NCBI RefSeq assembly: GCF_028369105.1
Contig: NZ_JAQNDO010000001.1
Coordinates: 3,279,001-3,343,000, forward strand
Origin: Polyangium mundeleinium
Lineage (GTDB): Bacteria > Myxococcota_A > Polyangia > Polyangiales > Polyangiaceae
Length of the DNA: 64,000 nt
Reading direction: 5' to 3'
The notes beneath the pieces were generated by a model. That model made no database searches. It was not told the origin of the DNA and saw nothing but the letters and a program-made list of their open reading frames with translations. Shown in pieces: positions 8,939 to 19,300 of the stretch. The position numbers and the translations under genes are program-made. Each line of letters opens with the position of its first letter. Position 1 is the first letter of the stretch.

Positions 8939-10012
8939 TCACGGGGCCTTCGGCTCGTCCTTCTTTCGAGGCGGACGCCAGCCGAGCACGCGCAGCGCAT
9001 TCAGTGAAAACAACTTCAGGATCTCGTCGTCCTTGCGGCCCCGCTTGCCGAGCTCGCGGGCGAGCGCGGGCAGATGCGACGCGTCCTCCATGCCCTCGGC
9101 CGGCTTGATGTCGCCGTCGAAGTCGCTGCCGATCGCGACGTGATCGATGCCGGCGACGGCGATCATGTGCTCGGCCTGCGCCACGAGATCCGCGAGCGTG
9201 GCCGCGCCGTCGGCCTTCACGAAGGGCGAATGGAAGTTCAGCCCCGCGACGCCGCCCGTGCGGCCGATCGTGCGGAGCTGCTCGTCCGTGAGGTTCCGCG
9301 GGACGTCGCAGAGCGCGCGCGCGTTCGAGTGCGTCGCGACGATGGGCGCGCCGTGCGCCTCCGCGATGGGGACGAGATCCCGGAAGCCCGCGTCGGAGAG
9401 GTGCGAGACGTCGACGAGCGCGCCCTTTTCGTAGATGCGCGCGGCGAACGCCTTGCCGAGATCCGTCAGACCGTACTTCGCGCCGCCGCCGGTCGCGGCC
9501 GAGGCGAGCTTGTTGTTCCGCGCGTGCGCGAGGCTCACGAGGCGGACGCCGCGATCGATGAAACGATCGATCGCCGTGATGTCGTCCGCGAACGCGCCCG
9601 CGCCCTCGATCGCGAGGAACGTGCTGATGCGATCGGGCTCGGCGACGCGGGAGCCGAGGGGCAGGAAGATTGCGCTCGCTTCCACGATCGACGCTGCGGC
9701 GCGGTAGATCGCCTCGGCGTCGTCGATCTTCGGGCCGCCCTTGATCTTGTCGGAGATGTAGATCGGCAGGACGACGCCGCCGTAGCCGCCCTTTTTCAGG
9801 GCCTCGATGCGCGCTTGCCCCTCGACGAGCTTGGGCGAGCGACCCTTGCCGTGGACCTGCCAGGGGACGTCGGCGTGCAGGTCGACGACCATGAAACGCG
9901 GCGTTTCCTCGCCTGCGGCAGCGGCCCCGCGCGGGCTCGCCAGGCTCACGACCAGCGAGGCAGCGCCGACGAGGATCGCGGCGAAGCGGGCCGTGAGCAG
10001 GAGCGGAGCCAC
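8939..10012 (-). CDS. Secreted membrane dipeptidase, peptidase family M19
   Basis: A 357-residue zinc dipeptidase of the renal dipeptidase family. The metal ligands are in place: H46 and D48 (VDLHADVPW), E136 (LAIEGAGAF), H204 (DVSHLSD), H228 (ATHSNARA) and D297 (GSDFDG). The N-terminus (about 1-33) is hydrophobic and ends in Ala-rich sequence, so it is a likely Sec signal and the enzyme would act outside the cytoplasm. The start is a GTG (10010-10012), one base after the stop of the upstream kinase. Its presence in an operon with allantoin genes is unexpected; salvage of nitrogen from exported peptides is one possible link, but this is inference. Confidence 0.9.
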   Translation of the reverse strand: MAPLLLTARFAAILVGAASLVVSLASPRGAAAAGEETPRFMVVDLHADVPWQVHGKGRSPKLVEGQARIEALKKGGYGGVVLPIYISDKIKGGPKIDDAEAIYRAAASIVEASAIFLPLGSRVAEPDRISTFLAIEGAGAFADDITAIDRFIDRGVRLVSLAHARNNKLASAATGGGAKYGLTDLGKAFAARIYEKGALVDVSHLSDAGFRDLVPIAEAHGAPIVATHSNARALCDVPRNLTDEQLRTIGRTGGVAGLNFHSPFVKADGAATLADLVAQAEHMIAVAGIDHVAIGSDFDGDIKPAEGMEDASHLPALARELGKRGRKDDEILKLFSLNALRVLGWRPPRKKDEPKAP

Positions 10013-10013
10013 G

Positions 10014-11321
10014 TCACGAGCCTCCGGCGAGGTAGCCGAGCAGGATGCCGAGCAGCAGCGTGCCGACCGCGATCGCCGCGGCCACGGGGACAGGCACGAC
10101 GCTCTTCTGCGGAGGCGGCAGAGGCGGCGCGGGCACGATGGCCACCTGCGGGGGCATGCGAGGGATGGGCGGGCCGTGCCGCTCCGCGCTCATCTGCGTG
10201 CCGCCCGCGGGTTGCGGCGGGTAGACCACGGCGGCCGGCGCGGGCGTGCCAGGGCGCGGCGGCGAGGCCGCAGGATCGGTGTCGGCGACGGCGAACGAGC
10301 CCGACACGGGCGCCATCGGCGGCGGTGTCGAGCCCGTGGGCATCATCATCGCGCCGATGGCGGGCATCGCCGTCGTGGCGGCCGAGGCGAGCGTCGCGGC
10401 GCTCTCGTGTTGCGGGTTCCATCCGCTGTTCACCACGACCTCGGGCGCCTCGACGCGCACGAGGGCGGCGAGGACCTGGGCCATCTCGTCCGCGGTCTGG
10501 AAGCGCTTGTTCGGGTCCTTCTCCAGCGCGCGATCGAAGAAGGACGTGAAGCGCTCGAGCTGCGGGGCGTAGACGGTGATCGGGGTCGAGGGGCTGACGA
10601 GGACGGCCGTCAGACGCGTGAAGTCGTTGTCGGCTTCGAACGGGAGCTGGCCCGTGAGCATCTGGTAGAGGATCGTCGCGACCGACCAGAGATCGCTGCG
10701 CGGGTCGACGTTCTTCGCGCTCCGGATCTGCTCGGGGCTCATGTACCCGGGCGTGCCGATGAGCGCGCCGGTGCGGGTCTTGTTGCCCATGCCGCCCGCG
10801 GCATCCATGACCTTCGCGATGCCGAAATCGAGGATCTTCACGACCTCGTTGCCGCCCGGATCCTTGGCGACGAAGACGTTGTCCGGCTTGAGGTCGCGGT
10901 GGACGACGCGCTGCGCGTGGGCGGCGGAGAGAGCGGCGAGGATCTGGCTCGTGATGCGGTAGGCCTCGGGCACGGGCACGATCACCCCGCCGTCGAGCTT
11001 GTCGCCGAGCGACTGGCCGCGCAGAAGCTCCATCACGAGGTAGGGCGAGTTGTCCTCGGCGACGGCCGACTCGAGGATCGGCACGACGTTCGGGTGCACG
11101 AGGTTCTTCGTGGCGGTGACCTCGGCGAGGAAGCGGTCGCGGACCTCGGGGATGCGGGTGAACTCCTCGTGGAGGAGTTTGACGGCGCGCTTGCCCTCGC
11201 CCTGCACGCTGTCGGCTTCGTAGACGGCGCCCATGCCGCCTTCGCCGAGCAGGCGCACGAGCCGAAAGCGCCGGTTGAGGGTCGCGCCGACGAGCTTCTC
11301 GGCCGGGCTCGGAGTGGTCAT
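10014..11321 (-). CDS. Transmembrane Ser/Thr protein kinase
   Basis: A 435-residue Hanks-type kinase. Motifs visible are the Gly loop GEGGMGAVY (26-34), the ATP lysine K48, the catalytic loop HRDLKPDN (141-148), DFG (165-167) and GTPGYMSPEQ. A Pro/Ala-rich linker (about 300-405) leads to a single C-terminal membrane segment (about 412-432, AAAIAVGTLLLGILLGYLAG) with almost no extracytoplasmic domain. No sensor domain is seen. It is the first gene of a minus-strand run that continues through a dipeptidase and the allantoin genes with gaps of 1 to 22 bases, so phosphorylation may be connected to purine or nitrogen status. Such kinases are abundant in myxobacteria. Confidence 0.92.
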   Translation of the reverse strand: MTTPSPAEKLVGATLNRRFRLVRLLGEGGMGAVYEADSVQGEGKRAVKLLHEEFTRIPEVRDRFLAEVTATKNLVHPNVVPILESAVAEDNSPYLVMELLRGQSLGDKLDGGVIVPVPEAYRITSQILAALSAAHAQRVVHRDLKPDNVFVAKDPGGNEVVKILDFGIAKVMDAAGGMGNKTRTGALIGTPGYMSPEQIRSAKNVDPRSDLWSVATILYQMLTGQLPFEADNDFTRLTAVLVSPSTPITVYAPQLERFTSFFDRALEKDPNKRFQTADEMAQVLAALVRVEAPEVVVNSGWNPQHESAATLASAATTAMPAIGAMMMPTGSTPPPMAPVSGSFAVADTDPAASPPRPGTPAPAAVVYPPQPAGGTQMSAERHGPPIPRMPPQVAIVPAPPLPPPQKSVVPVPVAAAIAVGTLLLGILLGYLAGGS

Positions 11322-11435
11322 GCCGGGCGAACCTTACCAGAACTTCCGCGGGGCACGCTCCCAGGACACACCCCCGATCCTGCTCCCCCGCGTCTCGCGT
11401 ATGCTCGCCCCAGCCGACCCGAAAGGACGGACGCC

Positions 11436-12179
11436 GTGCCCAACGGACACATCCACTACGAAGCCTGTGATCAGCTCCTCTGGAAATTCACGGAGCAGGG
11501 ATATCCGGAGTTTCGCATCGACCGGTATCACTACAGCCGCATCGTGCGGGTGATCCACCTGCGCGGCGTGCGCGGGTACGCGCCGGATCCTCTCTGGGAG
11601 ACGTTCCAGCCGCCGGACTCCTGGCTCGGCAAGAAGGCCGAGCGCGGGGCGGTCGAGGCGTTGGCGGTCAAGTACGCGGCGGCGTTGCAGGCGCTCCTCA
11701 CGTCGAACCCGAAGGACGCGCTCAGCCCGAGCGTGCGCAGCGCCTCCCTGGCGTGGTTCTCGTTCGAGGTGGGGTGGGCCGTCGTGATCGGCGACGACTT
11801 TCTGTACATGCGCATCGGCGACGAACCCCTGCGCGAGATCGAGAAGCTGGCCCCTCCCTTCCCGCCCGGCATCGAGGTGACCGATGAGATGCGCGCGTAT
11901 TGGAACCAGCACAAGGCCATGTTCGCGACTGCCATCGGCGTCGACGGCCCGCAGAGCGGCATCAAGCCCGAGGATTGCGTCCACGACCTCCGCGACGTGA
12001 CCGAGCTGCTCTGCTCGACCACGCCGCTGCACGAATCTCCGGGGTGGCCGCGTATCGCCGCCACGTCCGTCTACAGCGCCGAGAGCTCCGGGTTCGTCGC
12101 GGAGGCCATGCGCGCGCACGGCCTCGAGCGCGAGAGCGATCAGCTCACCCTGCGATGGCGCCGGCCCGCGGGCGAGTGA
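11436..12179 (+). CDS. Hypothetical protein
   Basis: A 247-residue soluble protein that I do not recognise. It begins MPNGHIHYEACDQLLWKF and has several aromatic-rich segments (PDPLWETFQPPDSWLGKK, WFSFEVGWAVVIGDDFLYM) but no signal peptide, membrane segment or metal motif. The GTG at 11436 was chosen because AAAGGACGG precedes it at good spacing; the nearby ATG at 11401 is in another frame. A TATGCT hexamer at 11400-11405 could be a -10 element. The gene is divergent from the Ser/Thr kinase and convergent with the lytic transglycosylase. It might be a kinase partner, but nothing in the sequence shows this. Confidence 0.65.
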   Translation: MPNGHIHYEACDQLLWKFTEQGYPEFRIDRYHYSRIVRVIHLRGVRGYAPDPLWETFQPPDSWLGKKAERGAVEALAVKYAAALQALLTSNPKDALSPSVRSASLAWFSFEVGWAVVIGDDFLYMRIGDEPLREIEKLAPPFPPGIEVTDEMRAYWNQHKAMFATAIGVDGPQSGIKPEDCVHDLRDVTELLCSTTPLHESPGWPRIAATSVYSAESSGFVAEAMRAHGLERESDQLTLRWRRPAGE

Positions 12180-12218
12180 GGCCCGCGTCCGGTTTCTCTT
12201 GACAACGAAGCTCGCCCT

Positions 12219-14726
12219 TCAGGGCGTGGCCGCCATTCTCCCCCGCGCCGCCGGGCTCGCCCAGAGCGGCGCCGCGAGCGTCTCGCCGGACTTGCCTTTG
12301 CCGTAGAGGAAGTCGTACGCGGCCATGCTCGTCATCACGCGCTTCGTGTAGAGCCGCGTCTCCTCGTAGGGGATCTGCTCGACCCAAAGATCGAAGTCCT
12401 CGTTCGGGCGCTCGTCGACCCAGTCCTTCGGCTTCCCGCCGCCGGCGTTGTACCCGGGGATCGCGAGCAGCGGGTTGTCCTGGAACTTCGCGCGGAGGAC
12501 CGAGAGGTAACGGCAGCCGAGCGCGATGTTGATCTCGGGGCGCTTCAAGGACTCCGCGTCGCCCTTCAGCTTGAGCGGCTTCGCCATGCGCTGCGCCGTG
12601 GGCACGATGAGCTGCATCAGGCCGACCGCGGCCGCGCTGGAGACGACGCGCGGATCAAAGGCGCTCTCCTCGCGCATGATCGCGTAGGCCAGAGACTCGG
12701 GGATGCCGCTGCGGGTCGCCTCGGCCGCGACGACGGGCGCGTACGGGCGCGGGAAGGCGATCTCCCACGCCGAGCGCCAGTTGCCCGCCGGGTAGTGATC
12801 GGTCCAGTCCGTGAGCTCCGCGCGGCCCGCCGGGATCGTGTTCGTCGCGGTGCGGAGGATCTGGTGCGCCTCCTTCGGCGAGCCGGCGCGGGAGAAGAGC
12901 AGCGCGGAGGCCCAGAGCACCTCGGGCGGCGCGGTGCGGGCGCCGACGCCGAGGCGATCGAGCTCGATGCGGGCGAGCCTCGACTCGCCTTGCCGCGCGA
13001 GCGCGAGGGCGCGGAGGAACTCGGTCTTGCCGAACGCCGCGCTCTTCGGCGGCGGCTCGGGGGCGGTCGCGCCTTCCCGTGCGAGGGCCTCGTCGAGCGC
13101 GCGATCGGCTGCGGCGCGGTCCTTGTCCGCGAGGCGCGCGTAGGCGAGCGACATGTAAAACGAGAGCGGGTAGTCGCGGATGACGGAGGCGAGCAGCTCC
13201 TTGCCTTGATCGAGCGCGCCCGTTTCGAGCCGCGCCCGGCCGAGGTAGTAGGGCAGGCGCCCGGCCGCGTAGTAGACGCGCTCGCGCGGGGCGCGGGTGA
13301 GGGCGCGCTCGAGCGGGGCGACGGCGCCGGCCCAGTCGCGCTTCGTCATGCGGGCGAGGGCGAGCTCGAAGAGGCCGTCGGTCGTCATGTCGCCCTGCGG
13401 GTAGTCGTCGGGCATCTTCGTGAGCATCTGCGTGAAGCGCACCTCGTCGCCGAGCTCGCGCGCGGCGAGGGCGCTCTTCAAGCGCGCGTCGTCGGCGAGC
13501 CTGTGCGTGGCGAACTCCTGTTCGAGCAGGCCGTAGCGCCGGATGGCCTCGCCATGCTGGCCGTTGCGGGCAGAGGCCTTGCCGCCGTGCCAGAGGGCCT
13601 CGACGCGGCGGGGTGTGCCGGCGCAACGCTCGATCGCGGTGCCGAAGCCGCCTTCGGCCTCGGGCTTTTTCTTCAGCCGCGCGAGGGCCTCGGCGCGGAC
13701 CATCCAGGCGCCGCAGCCGAGGTCGCCGGGGGCCTGGGCGCGGGCGTCGGTGATGAGGCCGTCGGTCGTGCGCAGCGCCTCGCGGCTCTGGCCGGCGTCG
13801 AGCTGACGCTTGGCCTGGGAGAGCAGGTCGTCCTGGCTCGGGGTCTCGAAGGCCTTGCGGCGCGGGAAAGGCAAGCTGCCGAGGGCGTCGGTCTCGATCG
13901 CCTTCGCCTCGCCGTTCCCCGCGCCCGAAGGCGCCTCGTAGAGGACCCGTCGTGCAAATCCGATGGCCTCCTCGGCGTGCTCCTCGGAGGGTTTTTGCAA
14001 GAGGGCGCGGGCGACCTTGAGCGAGACCTCGACCCAGCGCGGCGGGTGCCCCGACTTGCCGAGGTAGGCGCGGTAGTGCGGCAGCGCCGCGTCGAGGTCG
14101 CCCTTGCCGAGCAGGGCGTCGGCGCGAAGGAGGCCGACCTCGGAGGCGACGGGCAGATCGGCGGGGACCTTGTCGAGGTGACGGAGGGCCTCGGCGTGCT
14201 CGCCCGCGCGTTCGGCGTGGTCCGCGGCCTGGTAACGGGCGTACCCTTCGAGGGGGCCTCCGATCGCGGCAGCCTCCCCGTAGGCGCGCGCGGCGCCGAG
14301 CGGATCCCCCGCGAGGGCGCGGAGCCGTCCGAGCTGGTAGCGGAAGGCGTGCTCGTCGTCCTTCGACGGGCGTGGCTCGGCAGCGAGGACGGCGTCGAGC
14401 TCCTTCACGGCCTCGACGTAGGCCTCGCGGGTCACGGCGGCTTTGACGGCGGCGAGGCGCGTGTCGTCGAGGAGGGGGACGGCGGCGTCCGGGTCGAAGG
14501 CGAAGCTCTCCTCGGGCGTGGACGCGGCGGCGGAGGCAGCGGCGGCGACGGGCGCGGCAGCGGCCGCGGAGGTGGGGGCGGCGGCCGCCGAGGCGGGCGC
14601 GGGGGTGGTGGGACCGGCGCCGAGGCGCGGGGCGGTCGTGACGGCGGCGCAGCCGAGGGCGACCAGGGCGGTGAGGCCGAGGCCCCAGGCCGCGCCTCGC
14701 CGGGAAAGGAACGAGCGGAGAGCCAC
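12219..14726 (-). CDS. Lipoprotein soluble lytic murein transglycosylase (Slt-like)
   Basis: An 835-residue peptidoglycan-cleaving enzyme of family GH23. The N-terminus carries a lipobox (LVALGC, Cys26), followed by an Ala/Pro linker and a long TPR-like helical region (about 85-630) as in the Slt70 superhelix. The C-terminal catalytic domain has the glutamate E687 in MREESAFDP, GLMQ (702-705) and GYNAG (758-762), the standard motifs of family 1 transglycosylases. It probably sits at the outer or inner membrane and trims glycan strands during growth. The start is a GTG (14724-14726). It is divergent from puuD across 117 bases. Confidence 0.93.
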   Translation of the reverse strand: MALRSFLSRRGAAWGLGLTALVALGCAAVTTAPRLGAGPTTPAPASAAAAPTSAAAAAPVAAAASAAASTPEESFAFDPDAAVPLLDDTRLAAVKAAVTREAYVEAVKELDAVLAAEPRPSKDDEHAFRYQLGRLRALAGDPLGAARAYGEAAAIGGPLEGYARYQAADHAERAGEHAEALRHLDKVPADLPVASEVGLLRADALLGKGDLDAALPHYRAYLGKSGHPPRWVEVSLKVARALLQKPSEEHAEEAIGFARRVLYEAPSGAGNGEAKAIETDALGSLPFPRRKAFETPSQDDLLSQAKRQLDAGQSREALRTTDGLITDARAQAPGDLGCGAWMVRAEALARLKKKPEAEGGFGTAIERCAGTPRRVEALWHGGKASARNGQHGEAIRRYGLLEQEFATHRLADDARLKSALAARELGDEVRFTQMLTKMPDDYPQGDMTTDGLFELALARMTKRDWAGAVAPLERALTRAPRERVYYAAGRLPYYLGRARLETGALDQGKELLASVIRDYPLSFYMSLAYARLADKDRAAADRALDEALAREGATAPEPPPKSAAFGKTEFLRALALARQGESRLARIELDRLGVGARTAPPEVLWASALLFSRAGSPKEAHQILRTATNTIPAGRAELTDWTDHYPAGNWRSAWEIAFPRPYAPVVAAEATRSGIPESLAYAIMREESAFDPRVVSSAAAVGLMQLIVPTAQRMAKPLKLKGDAESLKRPEINIALGCRYLSVLRAKFQDNPLLAIPGYNAGGGKPKDWVDERPNEDFDLWVEQIPYEETRLYTKRVMTSMAAYDFLYGKGKSGETLAAPLWASPAARGRMAATP

Positions 14727-14843
14727 GGCGGGAGTTTAGCCCGAAAAGCACGGATCGGCCGGAGAAAGCTGTTCGACCAAGCGCACTCGTCGACGCCTGC
14801 ACGGTGCCAGGGTATAGGGGGACCCGATGCGCGGAGCGGGACG

Positions 14844-16019
14844 ATGATGGCGGTATTCCAGGACTGGATCGCGATTCTGCTGCGCTGGCTCCACCTGATG
14901 GCGGGCATCGCGTGGGTGGGCACGTCGTTTTATTTCAATTGGTTCGACCTGTCCGTACGCCCGCCGAAGGGCAAGGTGCTGAAGGAGAACATCCGGGGCA
15001 CGCTCGACGAGATCCACGGCGGCAGCTTCTACTATCACGAGCAATACTGGCCGAACGCCCACCCCGAGCGCCTGCTCGTGCATGCCTGGCCCGCGAAGAC
15101 CACGCTCGTCACGGGGGCGCTCTTGCTCGCGGGGATCTACTGGTATGGCGCGCGGACGTACCTCATCGATCCGAGCGTGGCCGACATCGGGCCGACGGCG
15201 GCGGTGGGCATCAGCATCGCGTCGATCCTCGCGTGCTGGTTTTTCTACAACGAGCTTTGTTTCTTCGTTGAAAACAATCGCGTGGTGATGGCGGTGATGG
15301 CCGTGTTCGTCGCGGTGGCGGCGTACGGGTATCAACACCTCTTCAGCGGGCGCGCCGCGTACATCCACGTGGGCGCGATGCTCGGGACGTGCATGGGGCT
15401 CAACGTGTGGACGTCGATCGTGCCCCACCACATCGCGATGCGAAAACAGCTCAATGCCGGCGAGAAGCTGGATCTGCGGCATGGCGAGGAAGCGAAGCGG
15501 CGGTCGCAGCACAACAATTATTTCACGTTGCCGGTCACGTTCGCGATGATCAGCAACCATTTCGCGCTGGCGTACAACCACCACCGCGCCTGGCTGATCC
15601 TGTGGCTGCTCATGGCGGGCGGCGTATCGATCCGCCATTACCTGAACATCAGCTTCAAGTACGATCGGAAAGAGAGGTCGCTGCTCGTCGCCGTGGCGGC
15701 GGCCTTCGGGGGCGCGATGGGGCTGAGCTTCATGCGCCCGGCGCCGCCGCCGGTGGTAGGCCCGGTGGATACGGCGACGGCGATGGCGATCGTGCAAAAG
15801 CGCTGTGTGCCGTGTCATTCGCAGAAGCCGACGCACCCGACGTTCGTCGCGCCGCCGTCGGGGTTCATGCTGGACACCCCGGAGCAGGTGCTCGCGAAGG
15901 CGGAGAAGGTGGTGCAGCGGACGAGCGTGACCCGGGATATGCCGCTCGGGAACGTGACGGCGATGACGGATGAGGAGAGGGCGCAGCTCAAGGTGTGGAT
16001 CGAGGGACAGGGGAAGTAG
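14844..16019 (+). CDS. puuD: Membrane urate oxidase with cytochrome c domain
   Basis: A 391-residue PuuD-type urate hydroxylase, which converts urate to 5-hydroxyisourate and passes electrons to a c-type haem instead of making hydrogen peroxide. The N-terminal two thirds hold about eight membrane helices with conserved histidines (RWLHLMAGIAWVGTSFY, PHHIAMRK, SNHFALAYNHH). A C-terminal periplasmic domain contains the haem site CVPCH (321-325) and a likely axial Met in TRDMPLGN. It provides the substrate for the UraH/UraD/AllB/Alc enzymes encoded 3.5-9.7 kb away, so the window holds the route from urate to ureidoglycolate. The ATG at 14844 is followed by a second ATG; GGAGCGGG lies upstream. 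Downstream lies a 378-base gap. Confidence 0.92.
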   Translation: MMAVFQDWIAILLRWLHLMAGIAWVGTSFYFNWFDLSVRPPKGKVLKENIRGTLDEIHGGSFYYHEQYWPNAHPERLLVHAWPAKTTLVTGALLLAGIYWYGARTYLIDPSVADIGPTAAVGISIASILACWFFYNELCFFVENNRVVMAVMAVFVAVAAYGYQHLFSGRAAYIHVGAMLGTCMGLNVWTSIVPHHIAMRKQLNAGEKLDLRHGEEAKRRSQHNNYFTLPVTFAMISNHFALAYNHHRAWLILWLLMAGGVSIRHYLNISFKYDRKERSLLVAVAAAFGGAMGLSFMRPAPPPVVGPVDTATAMAIVQKRCVPCHSQKPTHPTFVAPPSGFMLDTPEQVLAKAEKVVQRTSVTRDMPLGNVTAMTDEERAQLKVWIEGQGK

Positions 16020-16397
16020 GGGCGGGGGCGTTTCGGCGGAGGGGCGGGGGCGCCGGTTTCGGGGGGCGCGAGGGAATCGCTCGTCCTGCTTGCGACACGC
16101 CCTCCGCCACCGTCGGCGGCTCTTGGCTGTGATGCCGAGCAGCCATTTCACCCGCGTGCCGCTTTCGTGGCGGTCACACGCGAGGCTCTCGTGCCCCTCG
16201 GGGGCTGTCACGTGAGCATAACGGCGGGCGGAGCGCGGCTGTTACGCGGCCGTGTCAGTGTCACGCGCCTATGACACCGACCGTCGTCCGAGCCTCTTGA
16301 ACGGGGAGTCCCCGCGCGCGCGTCCTGTGGCCTGAAGCTTGCCCTTGGGCTGGCCGACGTGGGTATCACCCGCGTACCCGAAGAAACAAGGAACTTC
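16020..16397. other. Intergenic region between puuD and the Rhs-type gene
   Basis: This 378-base stretch holds no convincing gene. The first part is G-rich. A paired-repeat site lies at 16252-16277 (listed separately). AAGGAAC before the ATG at 16398 is the likely ribosome site. I saw no clear sigma-70 promoter, although the region should contain one for the following 7-kb gene. Confidence 0.5.
16252..16277. promoter_or_regulatory. GTGTCA repeat/inverted repeat, possible operator
   Basis: GTGTCA occurs twice head to tail (16252-16257 and 16258-16263). Its reverse complement TGACAC follows at 16272-16277 after an 8-base spacer, giving a GTGTCA-N8-TGACAC dyad. The site is 120 bases upstream of the Rhs-type gene. 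Dyads with this spacing are typical of dimeric regulators, but no regulator can be named. Confidence 0.35.
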
Positions 16398-19300
16398 ATG
16401 AAGATACACAGGATGCTTGCATCATTGCTGGTCCTGGCACTGCCCTATGGGTCGGCTCTCGCCAGCCCCGATGGCCAGCTCAGCGACACGGCGCCGGCCG
16501 GCAATACGGGAGGCGGTTTGGCCGTGACCTCGATCGGCGCGGCGGTCACCTCCATCCCCATCCAGGTCCCACCCGGCGTCGGCGGCCTCATGCCTTCGCT
16601 GAGCGTCAATTACAACAGCAGCAGCGGCAGCGGAGACATGGGCGTGGGCTTCTCGATGGCCGCGACCTCGGCCATCAAGCGTTGTGGCCACACGCTCAGC
16701 GAGGACTTCGACGTCTATCCCATCACGTACCGCGACGACGGAGCAGGGAATTCCACCTACGCGGCGGACTGGCTCTGCATCGACGGCGTGCGCCTCGTCG
16801 GATTGGAAAACGGCCTGAAGATCGGCCGCGTTTACCGCCTCTTTCAGGACGACCACCGCCGCGTCGTCGCGGTGACCTCGCCGGACGGGCTGCCCGGCTT
16901 CGAGGTGCAGTTGCCCGACGGCTCGAAGCAATTCTACGGCACCGATGATCAGAGCCGCGTCTACAAGTTCGAGGTGGACCCCGCCGGGGGTGTCGTGAAG
17001 CTGCCCTACGCGTGGAAGTTGACCCGGGTAGAGGACGCACACGGCAATACGATGACGTACCACTACACGTACCAAGACAATTTCAACGACGCGCTGGGCA
17101 CCGCCTCGCGGCTCGAGCATCGGCTGGAGCAGATTCGCTACGCGAACAACACGCGTCGGGTCGAGCTCCAGTACGACCGTCTGGCGCGCGACGAGATGAT
17201 GGACGGTTTCTTCAGCAGCACGCGATATCGGCAGCCTCGAAGGCTGACGGGTATCCTGACGTTCGCCCCGTCGGCCATCGCCGCCGAGGGCGAGCGCATG
17301 GTGCGGCAGTATAAATTTCAGTACACGAACCTCGTGTCCACGACGAAGAGGTTCTTGCTGGAGAGCGTAAAGGAGTGCGTGTACGAGAACGACGGGGAGG
17401 TCTGCAAGCCCGAGACGAGCTTCACGTGGCAGAGCGGCGCGATCAACGGAGGGATCGCCCTCGAGGACGCGCAGAGCGACTTCGCCTTCGACAACGTTCT
17501 CTTCCCCGTGCATGGGAGCCCCGAGCAGGACCACGCTGCGATCTTTCAAATGACGCAGCTCGACGGCAATCACGATGGGACGACCGACCTACTCGTCGCT
17601 CCCGCAGCGGATGGAAGCAATCAGCCCCAGACATGGAGCTTCTGGGCCGTGCGCTCGACGCCGCAAGAGTCGGAGGTCATCGACACGAACATCCTCGTGC
17701 GCACGCCTCCGCCCATTCCCCAGGCGCCGGTCGAGCTCTGCGACATCGACAACCAGTGCCGCGATTACCTGCTTCCCGGTGACGCGATCGGGATCTCGAA
17801 CATCGATTACAACGGCGATTCCCGCACCGACGTGATGGGCGTCGAAGGCTACACCTCGACGAATCCGATGTATCGGGGCTTCGGCGATGGCCTGCAGATC
17901 CTGGTGCAGGAGTCCACCTGCGACGATACCATTCACGACAACGACACCGAAATCTTCGCAGAGGTCCGGGAGACGGGGTTGATGTACCCCTCGCCGACCA
18001 AGGTTCCGCCCGTCGGAAACCGGATCTTGCTGGCGGTGCCCGGAGACTTCAACGGCGACGGGCTGACGGACTTGATGGCCTGCATCGAGAACGAGAACCT
18101 GGACGCGTACTTCGGCCCCGAGGCGTACAAGACGTTGCCTGGAGTCCTGGAAGGATCGAGCCTGTATCGCGGCTACTGGCACTATTTCGAGAACGAGAGC
18201 AACGGCAACTCCAGCCGCATTTACTACGACATCGACGGCGTGCTGCAAAACTACCCCTGCTCGGTCCTCGACAAGGTCCACGTCATGGACTTCGACGGGG
18301 ATGGCTCGGACAACCTGATGTACATCGAAGGGTACAGCTCGGATGGCCAGGTCGAGAACGATCCGGACGGCCAGTGGCCGCCCGTGATCTCCGGGGGCCA
18401 CTGGCTCAGCCCCGTGGAGCTACAGGACGAGACCTACCGCGCGATCCTGTATCGCAAGAACCCGGGCAACAATGGCAACAACTTCCACGACGTCGACACG
18501 GGTCTGCCGTTCGATTTCTACCAGCGGCTCCACGCTGCCGAGGGCGCGAACTGGGCCTGTCTGCAGGAGTATGGTGCCCTGTGCCGCGGCAACGGCCTCG
18601 GCGCGGACAAGGTGGGCGACGTCAACGGCGACGGGCTGCCGGACGTGGTGCGCTTCGAATCCGACGCCACGCTCGAAGAAAACAACCTGAGCCCGTTCGT
18701 GAACCAGCAGGACGGCGAGATGCTCGACGACTGGGGCGCGCAGTGGGAGGGCCGCATCGAGGTGTGGCTCAACATCGGTGGTCACTTCGTCCGGAGCCAC
18801 GACTGGGACCACACGTATGGCGCCGCGTCCTTTCACGCGCAGTTCCTGAGCGCGCACCTCGTCGATTGGGACCGTGACGGGCGCGCCGAGCTGCTGATGC
18901 GCAACGACGCCCCCCAGGACCCGGACGCGCGTCCTCAGGTGTTCGAGTATCCGCTGAATGCGTTTGCCGCCCTGCAGTGGACCCAGACGACCTTGCCGGC
19001 CCTGCCGTGGAAGCTCGACGAGCGAATGCTGTCGCTCGGCGATTACAACGCCGATGGCTTGCTGGACGTGATGGCTCGCACCACGAATCCGGACGGCGAT
19101 AGCGACCCGCACAACGACCCGTGGCTGCTCGACTTCCACATCCGGCAGGGCAATGTGCCCGACCTCCTGTATCGCGTCGCGAACGGCCACGGGGCGGCAT
19201 GGTCCGTGCAGTACAAGCCCATGACCGACGTGAGCGTCTATCGCGAGTCCGAATGCTCGTGGCAGTGGCATTCTTACACGAACGACTCGGATTCACGGCC

